Positions 1-8,421 are shown, counted from the first letter of the stretch. The stretch: DNA of 42,729 nt from JAPLSN01 sp964482955 (GCA_964482955.1 CAYZZW010000028.1:1-42729), one strand, 5' to 3'. The notes: a model not told the origin generated them from the sequence alone. Made by a program: numbers and translations.

Positions 1-2
1 CC

Positions 3-380
3 CAGGCCAAGGAATACCGCTCGCAGGGCAAGAACGTGTGGGCCATCGGCGTCGACTCCGACCAGTACGCGGACGGCGAGTACGCGCCCGGCAAGTCCGC
101 CGTGCTCACGAGCATGCTGAAGCGCGTCGAAGCCTCCGCGAAGTACGCGCTCGAGGCCGTCAAGAACGGCACCTTCAAGGCCGAAGTCGTCGTGTTCGAC
201 ACCAAGGCGGACGGCGTGGGCTTCTCCGCGGCCAACGCCGAACTCGGCGCCGACATCGTCGCCAAGGTGAACGAGGCGAAAAAGGCCATCGTCGACGGAA
301 AACTCAAGGTCATCCCGACCTACGCCGAGGCGAAGGCCGCCAATCTCGTCCCCGCCGGCCTCCAAGCCAGCGACAAGTAA
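3..380 (+). CDS. BMP-family ABC transporter substrate-binding protein, C-terminal part
   Basis: This is the C-terminal part (about 125 residues) of a periplasmic or lipid-anchored solute-binding protein of the basic membrane protein (BMP) family, cut by the left window edge. The segment WAIGVDSDQY and the following lysine/alanine-rich helices match the C-terminal lobe of that family, which in Treponema pallidum includes the purine-nucleoside receptor PnrA/TmpC. It is followed on the same strand by a double ABC ATPase and two permeases, the usual order for BMP nucleoside importers, so purine nucleosides are the likely ligand. Riboflavin and other nucleoside-like ligands are also known for the family, so specificity is inferred. 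The reading frame is open to the window start; the TAA stop is at 378-380. A repeat element begins 21 nt after the stop. Confidence 0.85.
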   Translation, partial: QAKEYRSQGKNVWAIGVDSDQYADGEYAPGKSAVLTSMLKRVEASAKYALEAVKNGTFKAEVVVFDTKADGVGFSAANAELGADIVAKVNEAKKAIVDGKLKVIPTYAEAKAANLVPAGLQASDK

Positions 381-401
381 ACCGACGACCTGCCAAAAAC
401 G

Positions 402-549
402 ACCACGAAGGACACGAAGTGTAGCCACGAAGGGCACGAAGGAAGAGAGAAGAAGTTTTGAAGAAAAGGGAGAGGCTTTGTTATTCCTACCTCCCTATCC
501 TTCTTGTTCTTCTTCGTGCCCTTCGTGTCTTCTTCGTGTCCTTCGTGGT
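402..549 (+). repeat. Inverted-repeat element, copy 1 (MITE-like or structured RNA)
   Basis: A 148-bp intergenic element bounded by perfect 18-bp inverted repeats: ACCACGAAGGACACGAAG at 402-419 and its reverse complement at 532-549. A nested pair (CCACGAAGGGCACGAAG starting near 425, complement at about 512-527) would extend the structure into one long imperfect hairpin. A near-identical copy lies at 14000-14149 in inverted orientation on the chromosome. Both copies read in the same direction relative to the genes around them. The centre, rich in GAAGA and TCTTC, differs between copies while the ends are conserved. No open reading frame inside it is convincing. Confidence 0.85.
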
Positions 550-587
550 AAATCTTCTCAGTAGCGCATTCCTTCAGAGGGGGCTTC

Positions 588-2168
588 ATGGGCGGGGAGT
601 ATGCGATCGAGATGGTCGGGATCACGAAGGCCTTTCCCGGGGTCCTCGCGAACGACAGGATCGACCTGCGCGTCAAGGCGAACACGATCCACGCGCTGCT
701 CGGCGAAAACGGGGCGGGCAAGTCGACGCTCATGTCGATACTGTTCGGACTCTACCGTCCGGACGCGGGTATCGTGCGGGTGCGCGGAAGCGACGTCGAT
801 ATCCGCGATCCGAACGACGCGACCGCGCTCCGCATCGGCATAGTGCACCAGCACTTCAAGCTCGTGCGCGCCTTCACGGCCGCGGAGAACGTAGCGCTCG
901 GCTCGGAGCCGCGCTCGAAGTCCGGCGCCTTCGACCTGAAGGCCGCGGAAGCCCGCGTCGCCGAACTCTCCGCGCGCTACGGCCTCGACGTCGACCCGCG
1001 GGCCCGCGTGTCCTCGATGTCCGTGGGCGCCCAGCAGCGTCTCGAGATCCTCAAGCTGCTGTACCGGAACGCCGACATCCTCATCCTCGACGAGCCGACC
1101 GCCGTCCTCCGCCCCCAGGAAGTCGACGAGCTCCTCGAGGTGCTCGGGCGTCTCAAGTCCGAGGGGAAGACCATCATCCTCATCACCCACAAGCTGCGCG
1201 AGATCCGCGCGGCCGCCGAGCGCTGCACCATCCTGCGCAGAGGCCGCGTGGCCGGCGACGTGGACGTGGCCGGGACGACGGAGGCGGAGCTCGCTTCGCT
1301 CATGGTCGGCCGCGAGGTGGACTTCTCGGTGGACAAGCGTCCCGCGGCTCCCGGCGACGTCGTCCTCCGCGTCGATAACCTGGTCGTCACGGACGACCGA
1401 GGCTCGGAGCGCGTGCGCGGGCTGTCGCTCGAGGTGCGCTCGGGCGAGATCGTCGGCGTGGCGGGCGTCGACGGCAACGGGCAGACCGAGCTCGTCGAGG
1501 CGATCGTCGGCCTCCGGCCCGCGAAGTCCGGCCGCGTCCTCCTCGGAACGCGCGACATCACGAAAGAGGGCGTGCGCGCCCGGATCGGGCTCGGCGTGGG
1601 CCACGTGCCCGAAGACCGCCGCAAGCACGGGCTCGTCGCCGAATTCCGGCTCGACGAAAACCTGGCGCTCAAGAGTTTCCGCGAAGCGCCGTATTCGAAC
1701 CGGCTCGGCTTCGTCGACCGCGCCGCGACCGCCGCGAAGGCCGCGGCCCTCATCGAGCGCTTCGACATCCGCGCGGGCGAGGGCCCGGCGACGGTCGCGG
1801 GCTCGATGTCCGGAGGCAACCAGCAGAAGGCGATCCTCGCGCGCGAGATCGACCGCAAGCCGAAACTGCTCGTCGTCGCCCAGCCGACGCGCGGGCTCGA
1901 CGTCGGCGCCATCGAATACGTCCACGAGCGCATCGTCGCCGAGCGCGACGCCGGCGCGGCGGTCCTGCTCGTCAGCTTCGAGCTCGACGAAGTCCTGGCG
2001 CTCTGCGACCGCATCGCGGCGATCTCCCGCGGGGCAATCGTGGGCGTCGTGGAGGGCGCTGGCGCGGACGAACGGCGGATCGGCGCGATGATGGCCGGCT
2101 CCGTCGACCCGGGGGCGACGGCCGGAGCGGGCGCCGGAACGGGCGCGGAAAAAGGAGGCAGCCTGTGA
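588..2168 (+). CDS. Nucleoside-type ABC importer, duplicated ATP-binding protein
   Basis: A 526-residue cytoplasmic ATPase with two fused ABC domains, the arrangement used by BMP-dependent nucleoside importers and RbsA-type sugar importers. Domain 1 (about residues 6-240) has a good Walker A (GENGAGKST, 39-47), signature MSVGAQQ and Walker B ending LILDEPTA. Domain 2 (about 260-505) is degenerate in the way common for these proteins: its Walker A reads GVDGNGQT, with Q replacing the lysine, and the Walker B region reads VVAQPTRGLD. The ABC signature of domain 2 (MSGGNQQ) is intact. The ATG at 588 has a G-rich ribosome site (GAGGGGG) just upstream. The next gene overlaps its stop codon by 4 nt. 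A repeat element separates it from the binding-protein gene. In T. pallidum the corresponding set is pnrACDE. Confidence 0.93.
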   Translation: MGGEYAIEMVGITKAFPGVLANDRIDLRVKANTIHALLGENGAGKSTLMSILFGLYRPDAGIVRVRGSDVDIRDPNDATALRIGIVHQHFKLVRAFTAAENVALGSEPRSKSGAFDLKAAEARVAELSARYGLDVDPRARVSSMSVGAQQRLEILKLLYRNADILILDEPTAVLRPQEVDELLEVLGRLKSEGKTIILITHKLREIRAAAERCTILRRGRVAGDVDVAGTTEAELASLMVGREVDFSVDKRPAAPGDVVLRVDNLVVTDDRGSERVRGLSLEVRSGEIVGVAGVDGNGQTELVEAIVGLRPAKSGRVLLGTRDITKEGVRARIGLGVGHVPEDRRKHGLVAEFRLDENLALKSFREAPYSNRLGFVDRAATAAKAAALIERFDIRAGEGPATVAGSMSGGNQQKAILAREIDRKPKLLVVAQPTRGLDVGAIEYVHERIVAERDAGAAVLLVSFELDEVLALCDRIAAISRGAIVGVVEGAGADERRIGAMMAGSVDPGATAGAGAGTGAEKGGSL

Positions 2169-3349
2169 ACGGCCGTCGAAAGCTCGGCGACGCGGTGCTC
2201 GGCGCCTTCGCCGAATCGCGCGGAGCGGTGTCCGCGCTCGTCGTGGTCCTCGGCTTCGCCTGCGGCACCCTGCTCGTGCTGGCCGTGGGGCGGAATCCCG
2301 CGGGGATGTACGCGGGCATCGTCCAGACCGTTACGGGCTGGGACCTCACGCGCGGTACGTGGAACGCGCGCTACATCGGCGAATGGATCGCCACGTCCAT
2401 GCCGCTCGTCCTCTGCGGCCTGTCCATGGCCTTCGCCGCGCGGGCGGGACTCTTCAACATCGGCGCGGAAGGGCAGTACATCGTGGGGCTCTCGGTAGCG
2501 CAGTTCGTCGCGCACTTCGGGCCGGCCGTCCCGGTCCTGCACTGGCTCCTCGCCCTCGTCCTGGCGGCGGCCGCCGGCGCGGCGTGGGGCGGGCTCTCGG
2601 GTTTCCTCAAGGCGCGCTACGAAGTGTCCGAGGTCGTGTCCACCATCATGCTCAACTACGTCGCGTTCTTCCTGTCGCGTTGGGCGACCTCGCTCGTGCC
2701 GGGCGCCAACACATATCGCACGCCGGACTTTCCGATCACCGCGCGCCTCGATGACGCGTTCCTCCGCTCGGTCACGAACGGCTCGCGGCTCAACCTCGGG
2801 CTCTGGTTCACGATCGCGTCGGTCGTCGTCTTCTGGATCCTCATGGAGCGCACCAGGCTCGGCTTCGCCCTCCGCGCCACCGGGTTCAACCGGGACGCCG
2901 CGCGCGCGTCGGGCATCTCGGTGCGGGGCGCGACGAGCGCGTCCATGGCCGTCTCGGGTTCCTTCGCGGGTCTCGCGGGCGCGGTCGTCGCCCTCGGCTC
3001 CTTCGGCTTCGGGCGCGTCCTCGGGGGCATGGACAACTACGGCTTCGACGGCATCGCGGTGGCGCTCGTCGGCGGCAGCACCGCCTTCGGCACCGCGGGC
3101 GCGGGGCTCCTCTTCGGCATGCTGAGCTCGGCGCGGCCGCTCATGCAATCGCGCGGCATCCCCAAGGAGATCGCGCTCATCATCTCGGGACTCGTCGTCG
3201 TGTTCGTGTCGCTCCGCGCGGCGTTCAAGGCGATCGGAGACCGGCGCGCGGCCCGCGAAGCGGCGGCCGCCGCGGGCGTGTCGCCCGACGGACCGGCCGA
3301 CGCTCGGCCGGACGGCGCGGACGGCGCCGCGAAGGGAGGCAAAGCGTGA
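2165..3349 (+). CDS. Nucleoside-type ABC importer, permease 1
   Basis: A 394-residue polytopic membrane protein of the branched-chain amino acid/ribose/nucleoside permease superfamily (BPD_transp_2 type), recognisable from segments such as FAARAGLFNIGAEGQYIVG and the later loop around VALVGGSTAFG. About eight to nine hydrophobic spans are visible. The last roughly 35 residues form an Ala/Gly/Asp/Pro-rich cytoplasmic tail that looks unconserved. The GTG start at 2165 overlaps the ATPase stop in a GTGA junction and is preceded by AAAGGAGG, so translation is probably coupled. It would form a heterodimeric channel with the next gene product. Substrate is inferred only from the upstream BMP protein. 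Confidence 0.92.
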   Translation: MNGRRKLGDAVLGAFAESRGAVSALVVVLGFACGTLLVLAVGRNPAGMYAGIVQTVTGWDLTRGTWNARYIGEWIATSMPLVLCGLSMAFAARAGLFNIGAEGQYIVGLSVAQFVAHFGPAVPVLHWLLALVLAAAAGAAWGGLSGFLKARYEVSEVVSTIMLNYVAFFLSRWATSLVPGANTYRTPDFPITARLDDAFLRSVTNGSRLNLGLWFTIASVVVFWILMERTRLGFALRATGFNRDAARASGISVRGATSASMAVSGSFAGLAGAVVALGSFGFGRVLGGMDNYGFDGIAVALVGGSTAFGTAGAGLLFGMLSSARPLMQSRGIPKEIALIISGLVVVFVSLRAAFKAIGDRRAAREAAAAAGVSPDGPADARPDGADGAAKGGKA

Positions 3350-4248
3350 GCGGCATCTGGGGTTTCGCGGCGGCGGTGCTCATGGTGGCGTCGCCGATCC
3401 TGATCGCGGCGCTCGGCGGGCTCGTCAGCGAGCGCTCGGGCGTCGTCAACATCGCGCTCGAGGGACTCATGGGCGTGGGCGCCTTCACGGCGGCCACCGC
3501 GCACTGCCTGCTCGAAGGCGTCGTGCCCGGCTCGGAGTGGATCGCGCTCGCGCTCGGGTCGGTCGCCGCGCTCGCGTTCTCGGTCGCGCACGCATACCCG
3601 TCGGTGATCCTCGGCGCCGACCAGGTCGTCTCGGGCACGGGCGTGAACCTCCTCTCGACGGGGCTCACGGTCTTCCTCTCGCAGATCGTCTTCGGCCGCG
3701 AGCGCACGGAGCCGTTCAGGCTCGGCATCATGCCGTTCGCCTCGGGCATCTACCCGACCGCCTTGATCGCGCTGGCGTGCGCGCTCGCGGTCTGGTACGT
3801 CCTCTACAGGCGGCCGATCGGGCTCAGGCTCCGCGCGTGCGGCGAGCATCCCCTGGCCGCGGCGAGCGCCGGCGTCGACGTGCGCCGGATCCGGTTCGGC
3901 GCGGTGCTCGCCTCGGGGCTGCTCGCGGGACTCGCGGGCGGCTGCCTCGTCCTCACCGAGACCATCCAGTACACGCAGAACACGATCAACGGCGCGGGCT
4001 TCATCGCGCTGGCCGCCGTGTCGTTCGGGCGCTGGCTGCCCAAGGGCGTCGCCGGCGCGTCCGCGCTCTTCGGCGCCGCGGTGGCGCTGGCCGTCTACAT
4101 GGTGAACGTCGAGGCGCTCCGCGGCCTGCCGTCGGAATTCTTCAGCGCGATGCCGTACGTCATCACCCTCGTCACGCTCGTGCTCTTTTCCGGACGTAAC
4201 TACGCGCCCGAAGCCGTCGGGAAACCGTACGGCACGGAGGGCAGCTGA
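3346..4248 (+). CDS. Nucleoside-type ABC importer, permease 2
   Basis: A 300-residue polytopic membrane protein, the second permease of the transporter. The N-terminal region (ALGGLVSERSGVVNIALEG) is the conserved motif of the BPD_transp_2 family, corresponding to the NIG(A)EGQ region in permease 1, and six to eight hydrophobic spans follow. The GTG start at 3346 overlaps the previous stop (GTGA) and follows GGAGGCAAAGC. The stop codon TGA at 4246-4248 overlaps the ATG of the next gene. Together with the ATPase and the BMP protein this makes a complete four-part importer, probably for nucleosides. Confidence 0.92.
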   Translation: MSGIWGFAAAVLMVASPILIAALGGLVSERSGVVNIALEGLMGVGAFTAATAHCLLEGVVPGSEWIALALGSVAALAFSVAHAYPSVILGADQVVSGTGVNLLSTGLTVFLSQIVFGRERTEPFRLGIMPFASGIYPTALIALACALAVWYVLYRRPIGLRLRACGEHPLAAASAGVDVRRIRFGAVLASGLLAGLAGGCLVLTETIQYTQNTINGAGFIALAAVSFGRWLPKGVAGASALFGAAVALAVYMVNVEALRGLPSEFFSAMPYVITLVTLVLFSGRNYAPEAVGKPYGTEGS

Positions 4249-4907
4249 TGGACGCTCCGGTCGAAAGTGCGGGCCGCTTCGACGCGGACGCGGCCTTCGC
4301 CTTCCTCGTGGCCATGGGCGACCGCTACGCGTGCAAGCGCTTCGATCCGACGCTGCCCCTGCCGGCGGAGGCCGAAGCCTACATTCTCGAATGCGGACGG
4401 CTGTCGCCGTCGTCGTTCGGGCTCGAGCCATGGACCTTCCGCGTGTTCCGGGGCGGCCCGCGCTCGCGCGAATTTTCCGATGTCTGCCTCGGGCAGGAAG
4501 CCGCGCTCACTTCTCCCTTCGCGGTCGTCGTCACGACGCGGAAGCCGGAGGCCTTCGACCCGGATTCCGGTTTCGTGCGCGCGCGATCAGAGCGCTTCCC
4601 CGGCGGCCATCCCGTCTTCAAGGCCGATTACGAGGGCTACTACCGCTTCCTCGAGCGGGAGGGACGCCTGCCCCACTGGTCGCGCGCGCAGGCGTACATC
4701 GCCGGCGCGAACATGATGACGGGCGCCGCGGCCGCGGGCATCGACTCGTGCCCCATCGAAGGCTACGACGAGGAAAAGCTCGCGGCCTTCCTCGGACCCG
4801 ACGCCGCCGACGAAGCTCCGGGGCTCGTCCTCCTCTTCGGCTACCGCGCCGAGGACGAACGCCCCAAGATCCGCGAGACTCTCGAATCGATCGTACGCGT
4901 GGTGTGA
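4248..4907 (+). CDS. Nitroreductase-family flavoprotein
   Basis: A 219-residue protein of the FMN-dependent nitroreductase fold. The opening helix MGDRYACKRFDPTLP corresponds to the RxSxRxF motif that contacts FMN phosphate; SPSSFGLEPW and the C-terminal GYRAEDERPK complete the family pattern. Members reduce nitro compounds, quinones or flavins with NAD(P)H; the true substrate cannot be told from sequence. The start codon shares one base with the permease stop (TGATG), so it is translationally coupled to the transporter, though a metabolic link is not obvious. Length is normal for the family. Confidence 0.88.
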   Translation: MDAPVESAGRFDADAAFAFLVAMGDRYACKRFDPTLPLPAEAEAYILECGRLSPSSFGLEPWTFRVFRGGPRSREFSDVCLGQEAALTSPFAVVVTTRKPEAFDPDSGFVRARSERFPGGHPVFKADYEGYYRFLEREGRLPHWSRAQAYIAGANMMTGAAAAGIDSCPIEGYDEEKLAAFLGPDAADEAPGLVLLFGYRAEDERPKIRETLESIVRVV

Positions 4908-4927
4908 CCGGGGCGGCCGTTTTCGCC

Positions 4928-4957
4928 TTGCCCTTTCGCCCGTTTCGCCTGTACTAT
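4928..4957 (+). promoter_or_regulatory. Sigma70-like promoter for the histidine kinase (leaderless layout)
   Basis: TTGCCC at 4928-4933, an 18-nt spacer and TACTAT at 4952-4957. The ATG of the kinase is 7 nt after the -10 box and no Shine-Dalgarno sequence is present, so transcription would start at or next to the start codon. Confidence 0.55.
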
Positions 4958-4964
4958 TCCGTCG

Positions 4965-6089
4965 ATGACCGACGGAAGCGGGCGTCCGGAACCGACGGAC
5001 GACAGATATCGCGACATCTTCATGAACTCGCCGACGCCCTTCTGGGTGGAGGACTTTTCCGCCGTGGCGGCCCTGCTCGGACGGCTCCGCTCGGAAGGAG
5101 TCACGGACGTGCGCGCGTATTTCCGCGACCGCCCCGACGAATTGGCCGCGGCGGCGGCGTCGGTCCGCATCCTCGAGGTCAACGACGCGGTGAGGGGCTT
5201 CCTCGAGGGAGATTCCGACGAGATCATCGACAACGGCATCTCGCGCAACCTGAACGAAGAGAGCTTTTCCGCTTTCGGCGAGGAACTCGCGCTGATCGCC
5301 GAAGGCAAGCGCCGCTTCGACCTGGACGTGACGTCCCTGACCTGCGGCGGCCGGAACAAGCGCATCGCGCTCCGGTGGGTCGCCGCCCCGGGACACGAGG
5401 ACACGCTCGACCTCGTGTACGTGTCCGGCGTCGACGTGACCGACCGGTGGAACTCGGAGCGGCTCGTCCAGCGATCCCTCGAGGAAAAGACGGCACTCGT
5501 CGACGAGATCCACTTCAGGGTCAAGCACAACCTGAGCGTCATCTGTTCCCTGCTCGGCCTGCAGGAGGAGCGTGCGCCGTCGGCCGAAACCGCCGCCAGC
5601 CTCCGGACGGCGCGGGACCGGGTGTTCGCGCTCGCCATGGTGCACGAACGCATGTGCGTGACGTCCGGCGCGGCCGGCGTTCCCATGCTCGAGTATCTGG
5701 AAGCCATCCTCGCCGAGGCCGCCGACCGCCGCGGCGTGGCCGTTTCCGTCGCGACCGAAGTGGAGGGCGACGACGTGACGCTCGACCTGGCCAGCGCGGC
5801 GCCCTGCGGCATCGTGGCCAACGAGCTCGTCACGAACGCGGTCGTCCACGCCTTCGCGGGTCGCCGGACGGGGTCCGTCCGCGCGGCGTTCCGCAAGACC
5901 GGCGACGGCTACCAGCTGACCGTCGAGGACGACGGCGTCGGCGCGGGACGCGACGTCCTGGATCGTCCCGGGCTCGGGCTCGGGATCGTGAAGCTGCTCG
6001 CCGGCCAGCTCGGCGGTTCGGTGCATCTCGCCGGTTCGGAGCGGGGGACGCGCGTCACGCTCTCCTTTCCGGCCCGCCGTCACGTTTGA
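4965..6089 (+). CDS. Sensor histidine kinase (HisKA_2/HWE-like), soluble, PAS-type input
   Basis: A 374-residue soluble sensor kinase. Residues about 12-155 look like a PAS-type input (PTPFWVEDFSAV, ILEVNDAV, ending YVSGVDVTDR). The phospho-acceptor region is LVDEIHFRVKHNL with H183, the pattern of the HisKA_2/HWE group. The ATPase domain follows, with N box CGIVANELVTNAV (about 281-293), G1 box VEDDGVGAG and G2 box GLGLGIVK. No membrane segment is present, so it should sense a cytoplasmic signal. No response regulator gene is adjacent; it is an orphan kinase in this window. The start at 4965 fits a leaderless promoter. Confidence 0.88.
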   Translation: MTDGSGRPEPTDDRYRDIFMNSPTPFWVEDFSAVAALLGRLRSEGVTDVRAYFRDRPDELAAAAASVRILEVNDAVRGFLEGDSDEIIDNGISRNLNEESFSAFGEELALIAEGKRRFDLDVTSLTCGGRNKRIALRWVAAPGHEDTLDLVYVSGVDVTDRWNSERLVQRSLEEKTALVDEIHFRVKHNLSVICSLLGLQEERAPSAETAASLRTARDRVFALAMVHERMCVTSGAAGVPMLEYLEAILAEAADRRGVAVSVATEVEGDDVTLDLASAAPCGIVANELVTNAVVHAFAGRRTGSVRAAFRKTGDGYQLTVEDDGVGAGRDVLDRPGLGLGIVKLLAGQLGGSVHLAGSERGTRVTLSFPARRHV

Positions 6090-6113
6090 ACGGGCGCTTC
6101 CAAGCCGAAACCG

Positions 6114-6131
6114 GGAGCCTGTCGGACAGGC
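6114..6131. repeat. Small palindrome after the kinase gene
   Basis: GGAGCCTGTCGGACAGGC contains the perfect dyad GCCTGTC-G-GACAGGC (6117-6131). The core GGAGYYTGTCGG recurs at 9850 and, inverted, at 9973-9990, so this may be a short dispersed motif. It lies 25 nt after the kinase stop and could act as a weak terminator, although it has no T tract. Confidence 0.45.
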
Positions 6132-6145
6132 ACGACACGCCCGGA

Positions 6146-6174
6146 TTGCCTTCCGGCCCCGATCCGGGTAGCAT
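6146..6174 (+). promoter_or_regulatory. Sigma70-like promoter for the ttcA-like gene (leaderless layout)
   Basis: TTGCCT at 6146-6151, a 17-nt spacer and TAGCAT at 6169-6174. ATG 6182 begins 7 nt after the -10 box, with no ribosome site. The upstream in-frame ATG at 6173 overlaps the -10 box and is therefore unlikely to be used. Confidence 0.55.
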
Positions 6175-6181
6175 GCGCGTC

Positions 6182-6898
6182 ATGAAGGACGCGCGGACCA
6201 CGATCGCCAAACTCGTCGAAGTGGCGCTCAGGCGCTACGGGATGATCGGGGAGGGCGAACGCGTCCTCCTCGGCGCGTCGGGCGGCAAGGATTCGACGAC
6301 CCTGGCCCTCGACCTCGCGAAGAAGCGCGCCTGGTGGCCCGTCCGCTTCGAGCTCTCAGCCCTGCACGTGGAAACCGACCTCGGCGAGCGCCGCGACCTC
6401 GGCCCGCTCCGCGCGATCTACGAAGGCGCGGGCGTGCCGTTCGAAACGATCCGCGTGCCCGTCGTCGAACGCCTCAAGCCCGGCGAGCGCATGAACTGCT
6501 ACTGGTGCTCGACGCAGCGGCGCACGGAGCTGATCCGCTACGCGATGGCGAACGGCTTCACGGCCATCTGCCTCGGCCATCACCTCGACGACATCGTGGA
6601 GACGCTCCTCATGAACATGCTCCACAAGGCGCAGATCGCCACGATGCCGCCCGTCGTGCGGTACGTGAAATATCCGCTCAAGGTTATCAGGCCGCTCGCG
6701 CTCTGCGAGGAGCGGCAGATCGTCGCGTACGCGCGGGAAGCCGGCTTCCTTTCGAACACGTGCACCTGCGGTTTCGACGGGGCGTCGCGCCGGAAGGAAG
6801 TCCGCGCCAAACTCGAAGCCCTCACGGGCGGCTCGTCGGCGCTCAAGCGCAACCTGTTCGCCTCCATGTCGGACGTCCGGGACGAGTACCTCGCGTAA
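6182..6898 (+). CDS. ttcA: TtcA-like tRNA thiolation enzyme (PP-loop, CxxC)
   Basis: A 238-residue PP-loop ATPase of the TtcA group. Known members insert sulfur at C2 of cytidine 32 in tRNA using an iron-sulfur cluster. The PP-loop SGGKDS is at 33-38; the CxxC (CYWC, residues 106-109) and a later CTC (194-196) supply candidate cluster cysteines; LGHHLDDIVETLLMNM and the MPP...VIRPL segment are also typical of TtcA. The reading frame is open far upstream, but family similarity begins at KDARTTIAK, so ATG 6182 is chosen (6173 is an alternative). It appears to be a single-gene unit with its own promoter. Confusion with other PP-loop tRNA enzymes of this clan is the main uncertainty. Confidence 0.85.
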   Translation: MKDARTTIAKLVEVALRRYGMIGEGERVLLGASGGKDSTTLALDLAKKRAWWPVRFELSALHVETDLGERRDLGPLRAIYEGAGVPFETIRVPVVERLKPGERMNCYWCSTQRRTELIRYAMANGFTAICLGHHLDDIVETLLMNMLHKAQIATMPPVVRYVKYPLKVIRPLALCEERQIVAYAREAGFLSNTCTCGFDGASRRKEVRAKLEALTGGSSALKRNLFASMSDVRDEYLA

Positions 6899-6914
6899 GG
6901 ACCATCGGGGAATG

Positions 6915-6942
6915 TTCACGGACGGCGCCGGTGCGGTATCCT
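6915..6942 (+). promoter_or_regulatory. Possible promoter for the MATE gene
   Basis: TTCACG at 6915-6920, a 16-nt spacer and TATCCT at 6937-6942. Transcription would begin near 6949, giving a leader of about 35 nt that carries GAGGAAAGG before ATG 6983. This argues against the upstream ATG at 6947 as the start. Confidence 0.45.
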
Positions 6943-6982
6943 CTCGATGCGCATCCATAGACCCATTCCTGAGGAAAGGCCG

Positions 6983-8347
6983 ATGAAGGATCTCACGAAG
7001 GGCGACGAAACCGCGGTCATCGTCGCGTTCTCCATACCCATGCTGCTCGGCAACGTGTTCCAGCAGTTCTACAACATGGTCGACTCGATCGTCGTGGGCC
7101 AGTTCGTCGGCAAGGACGCCTTGGCCGCGGTCGGCGCCAGCTTCCCCGTGCTCTTCATGATGATCGCGCTCGTCATGGGGATCACGATGGGATCGACGAT
7201 CCTCGTCTCGCAGTTCTTCGGCGCGCGCGAGGTCGGCAAGGTGCGCGCCGTCGTGGACACGGCTTACGTGTTCATGTTCTGGGCCAGCCTCGCGCTGTCG
7301 GTCGTCGGCATCGCGTGCGCGGACCTCATCATGCGCGCGCTCGGCGTCCCCGACGCGGTCCGGCCGGGCGCGGTCCTCTACCTGCGCATCCTGTTCGCCG
7401 GCTTCCTGCCCGCGTTCGGCTACAACACCGTGTCCGCCATCCTCCGCGGCCTCGGGGACTCGAAGACGCCGCTCTACATCCTCGTCGTCTGCACGCTCCT
7501 CAACGTCGTCCTCGATCTCGTGTTCGTGATCGTTTTCGGCTGGGGCATCGCGGGCGTGGCCTGGGCCACGGTGATCGCGCAGGCGGTGTCCTTCGTCGGC
7601 GCCCTGGTCGCGCTCGACCGCAAGAACGAACTCGTCCGCCTCCGGATCCGCGAACTCCGCTTCGACAAGGCGATGTTCGGCCTCAGCCTCAAGCTGGGGC
7701 TGCCGTCGGGCGTGCAGCAGAGCCTCGTCGCCCTCGGCATGACGGTGATGTCGCGCGTCGTGAACGGCTTCGGCACCGACACGATGGCCGCGTTCGCCGC
7801 CGCGATGCGCCTCGACAACCTGGCGTCGATGCCGGCCATGAATCTCGGCATGGCGCTCGCCACCTTCGTCGGGCAGAACATGGGCGCGGGCAAGACCGAG
7901 CGCGTGAAGCGCGGACACCTGTCGGCGATCGCCATCGGCGTCGGCATCTCCGTCGTCATCGGCGCCGTCGTGCTCCTGTTCGGGAAGCCGCTCATGGCGG
8001 TCTTCACGGACGATCCGGCCGTCGCCGCCATCGGGGCGCGCTATCTCCTCATCGTCGGGCTGTTCTACTGGCTGTTCGCGGTGATGTTCATCAACAACGG
8101 CGTCGTGCGCGGCGCCGGCGACGTCATGATCCCCATGATCAACACCCTGCTCGCGCTGTGGGTCGCGCGCCTGCCGCTCGCGTGGTTCCTCTCGTCCTTC
8201 ATGGGATCGGATGGCATCTGGTGGGCCATCCCCGCGGGCTGGGCGGTCGGCGCGGTCTTCTCGACGGTGTATTATCTCGGGGGAAGGTGGAAGCGCATGG
8301 CGATCGTTAAGCGCCCACCCGTAGAAGAAGTCGAACCGATCGCTTGA
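6983..8347 (+). CDS. MATE-family multidrug/metabolite efflux transporter
   Basis: A 454-residue integral membrane protein with about twelve hydrophobic spans arranged as two similar halves, typical of the MATE family (cation-coupled efflux of drugs or metabolites). Family segments include MLLGNVFQQFYNMVDSIVVG near the N terminus, GLGDSKTPLY, and LATFVGQNMGAGKTERVKRG in the second half. The start at 6983 (MKDLTKGDE) is preferred because GAGGAAAGG lies just upstream; the ATG at 6947 would add 12 residues and overlap the predicted transcription start. The gene converges on the YhbY gene, and paired hairpins lie between the two stops. Confidence 0.9.
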   Translation: MKDLTKGDETAVIVAFSIPMLLGNVFQQFYNMVDSIVVGQFVGKDALAAVGASFPVLFMMIALVMGITMGSTILVSQFFGAREVGKVRAVVDTAYVFMFWASLALSVVGIACADLIMRALGVPDAVRPGAVLYLRILFAGFLPAFGYNTVSAILRGLGDSKTPLYILVVCTLLNVVLDLVFVIVFGWGIAGVAWATVIAQAVSFVGALVALDRKNELVRLRIRELRFDKAMFGLSLKLGLPSGVQQSLVALGMTVMSRVVNGFGTDTMAAFAAAMRLDNLASMPAMNLGMALATFVGQNMGAGKTERVKRGHLSAIAIGVGISVVIGAVVLLFGKPLMAVFTDDPAVAAIGARYLLIVGLFYWLFAVMFINNGVVRGAGDVMIPMINTLLALWVARLPLAWFLSSFMGSDGIWWAIPAGWAVGAVFSTVYYLGGRWKRMAIVKRPPVEEVEPIA

Positions 8348-8359
8348 ATGCGGCGGCGC

Positions 8360-8421
8360 GCGAGAAAATCGGGCAGCCCGGATTTCTCGCGTTATGAATC
8401 GGGCTAGCCCGGATTTCTCGC
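8360..8421. terminator. Tandem hairpins between convergent genes
   Basis: Two related hairpins fill the gap between the MATE stop and the YhbY stop. The first (8360-8390) pairs GCGAGAAAATCGGGC with GCCCGGATTTCTCGC; the second (8397-8416) is AATCGGGCTAGCCCGGATT. The strings AATCGGGC-(T)A-GCCCGGATTTCTCGC at 8367-8390 and 8397-8421 are direct repeats. They probably act as a bidirectional terminator. Confidence 0.6.

Noticed and set aside
402..549. CRISPR-like array suggested by repeated CCACGAAGG units
   Set aside because: There are no regularly spaced repeats or unique spacers and no cas genes; the units are arranged as inverted repeats.
458..1378. Frame starting inside repeat copy 1 with a hydrophobic, signal-peptide-like beginning
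   Set aside because: The hydrophobic start is the translation of the TTCTTCGTG-type repeat, and the rest overlaps the ATPase gene in another frame. The same effect appears at copy 2 (about 14064).
977..3148. Long minus-strand open frame (about 720 codons) opposite the nucleoside transporter genes
   Set aside because: It runs antisense to three well-supported transporter genes and encodes only Arg/Ala/Glu-rich low-complexity sequence, the usual shadow frame in G+C-rich DNA.
6947..6982. Upstream ATG for the MATE gene
   Set aside because: It would sit at the predicted transcription start with no ribosome site, while ATG 6983 has a good one.
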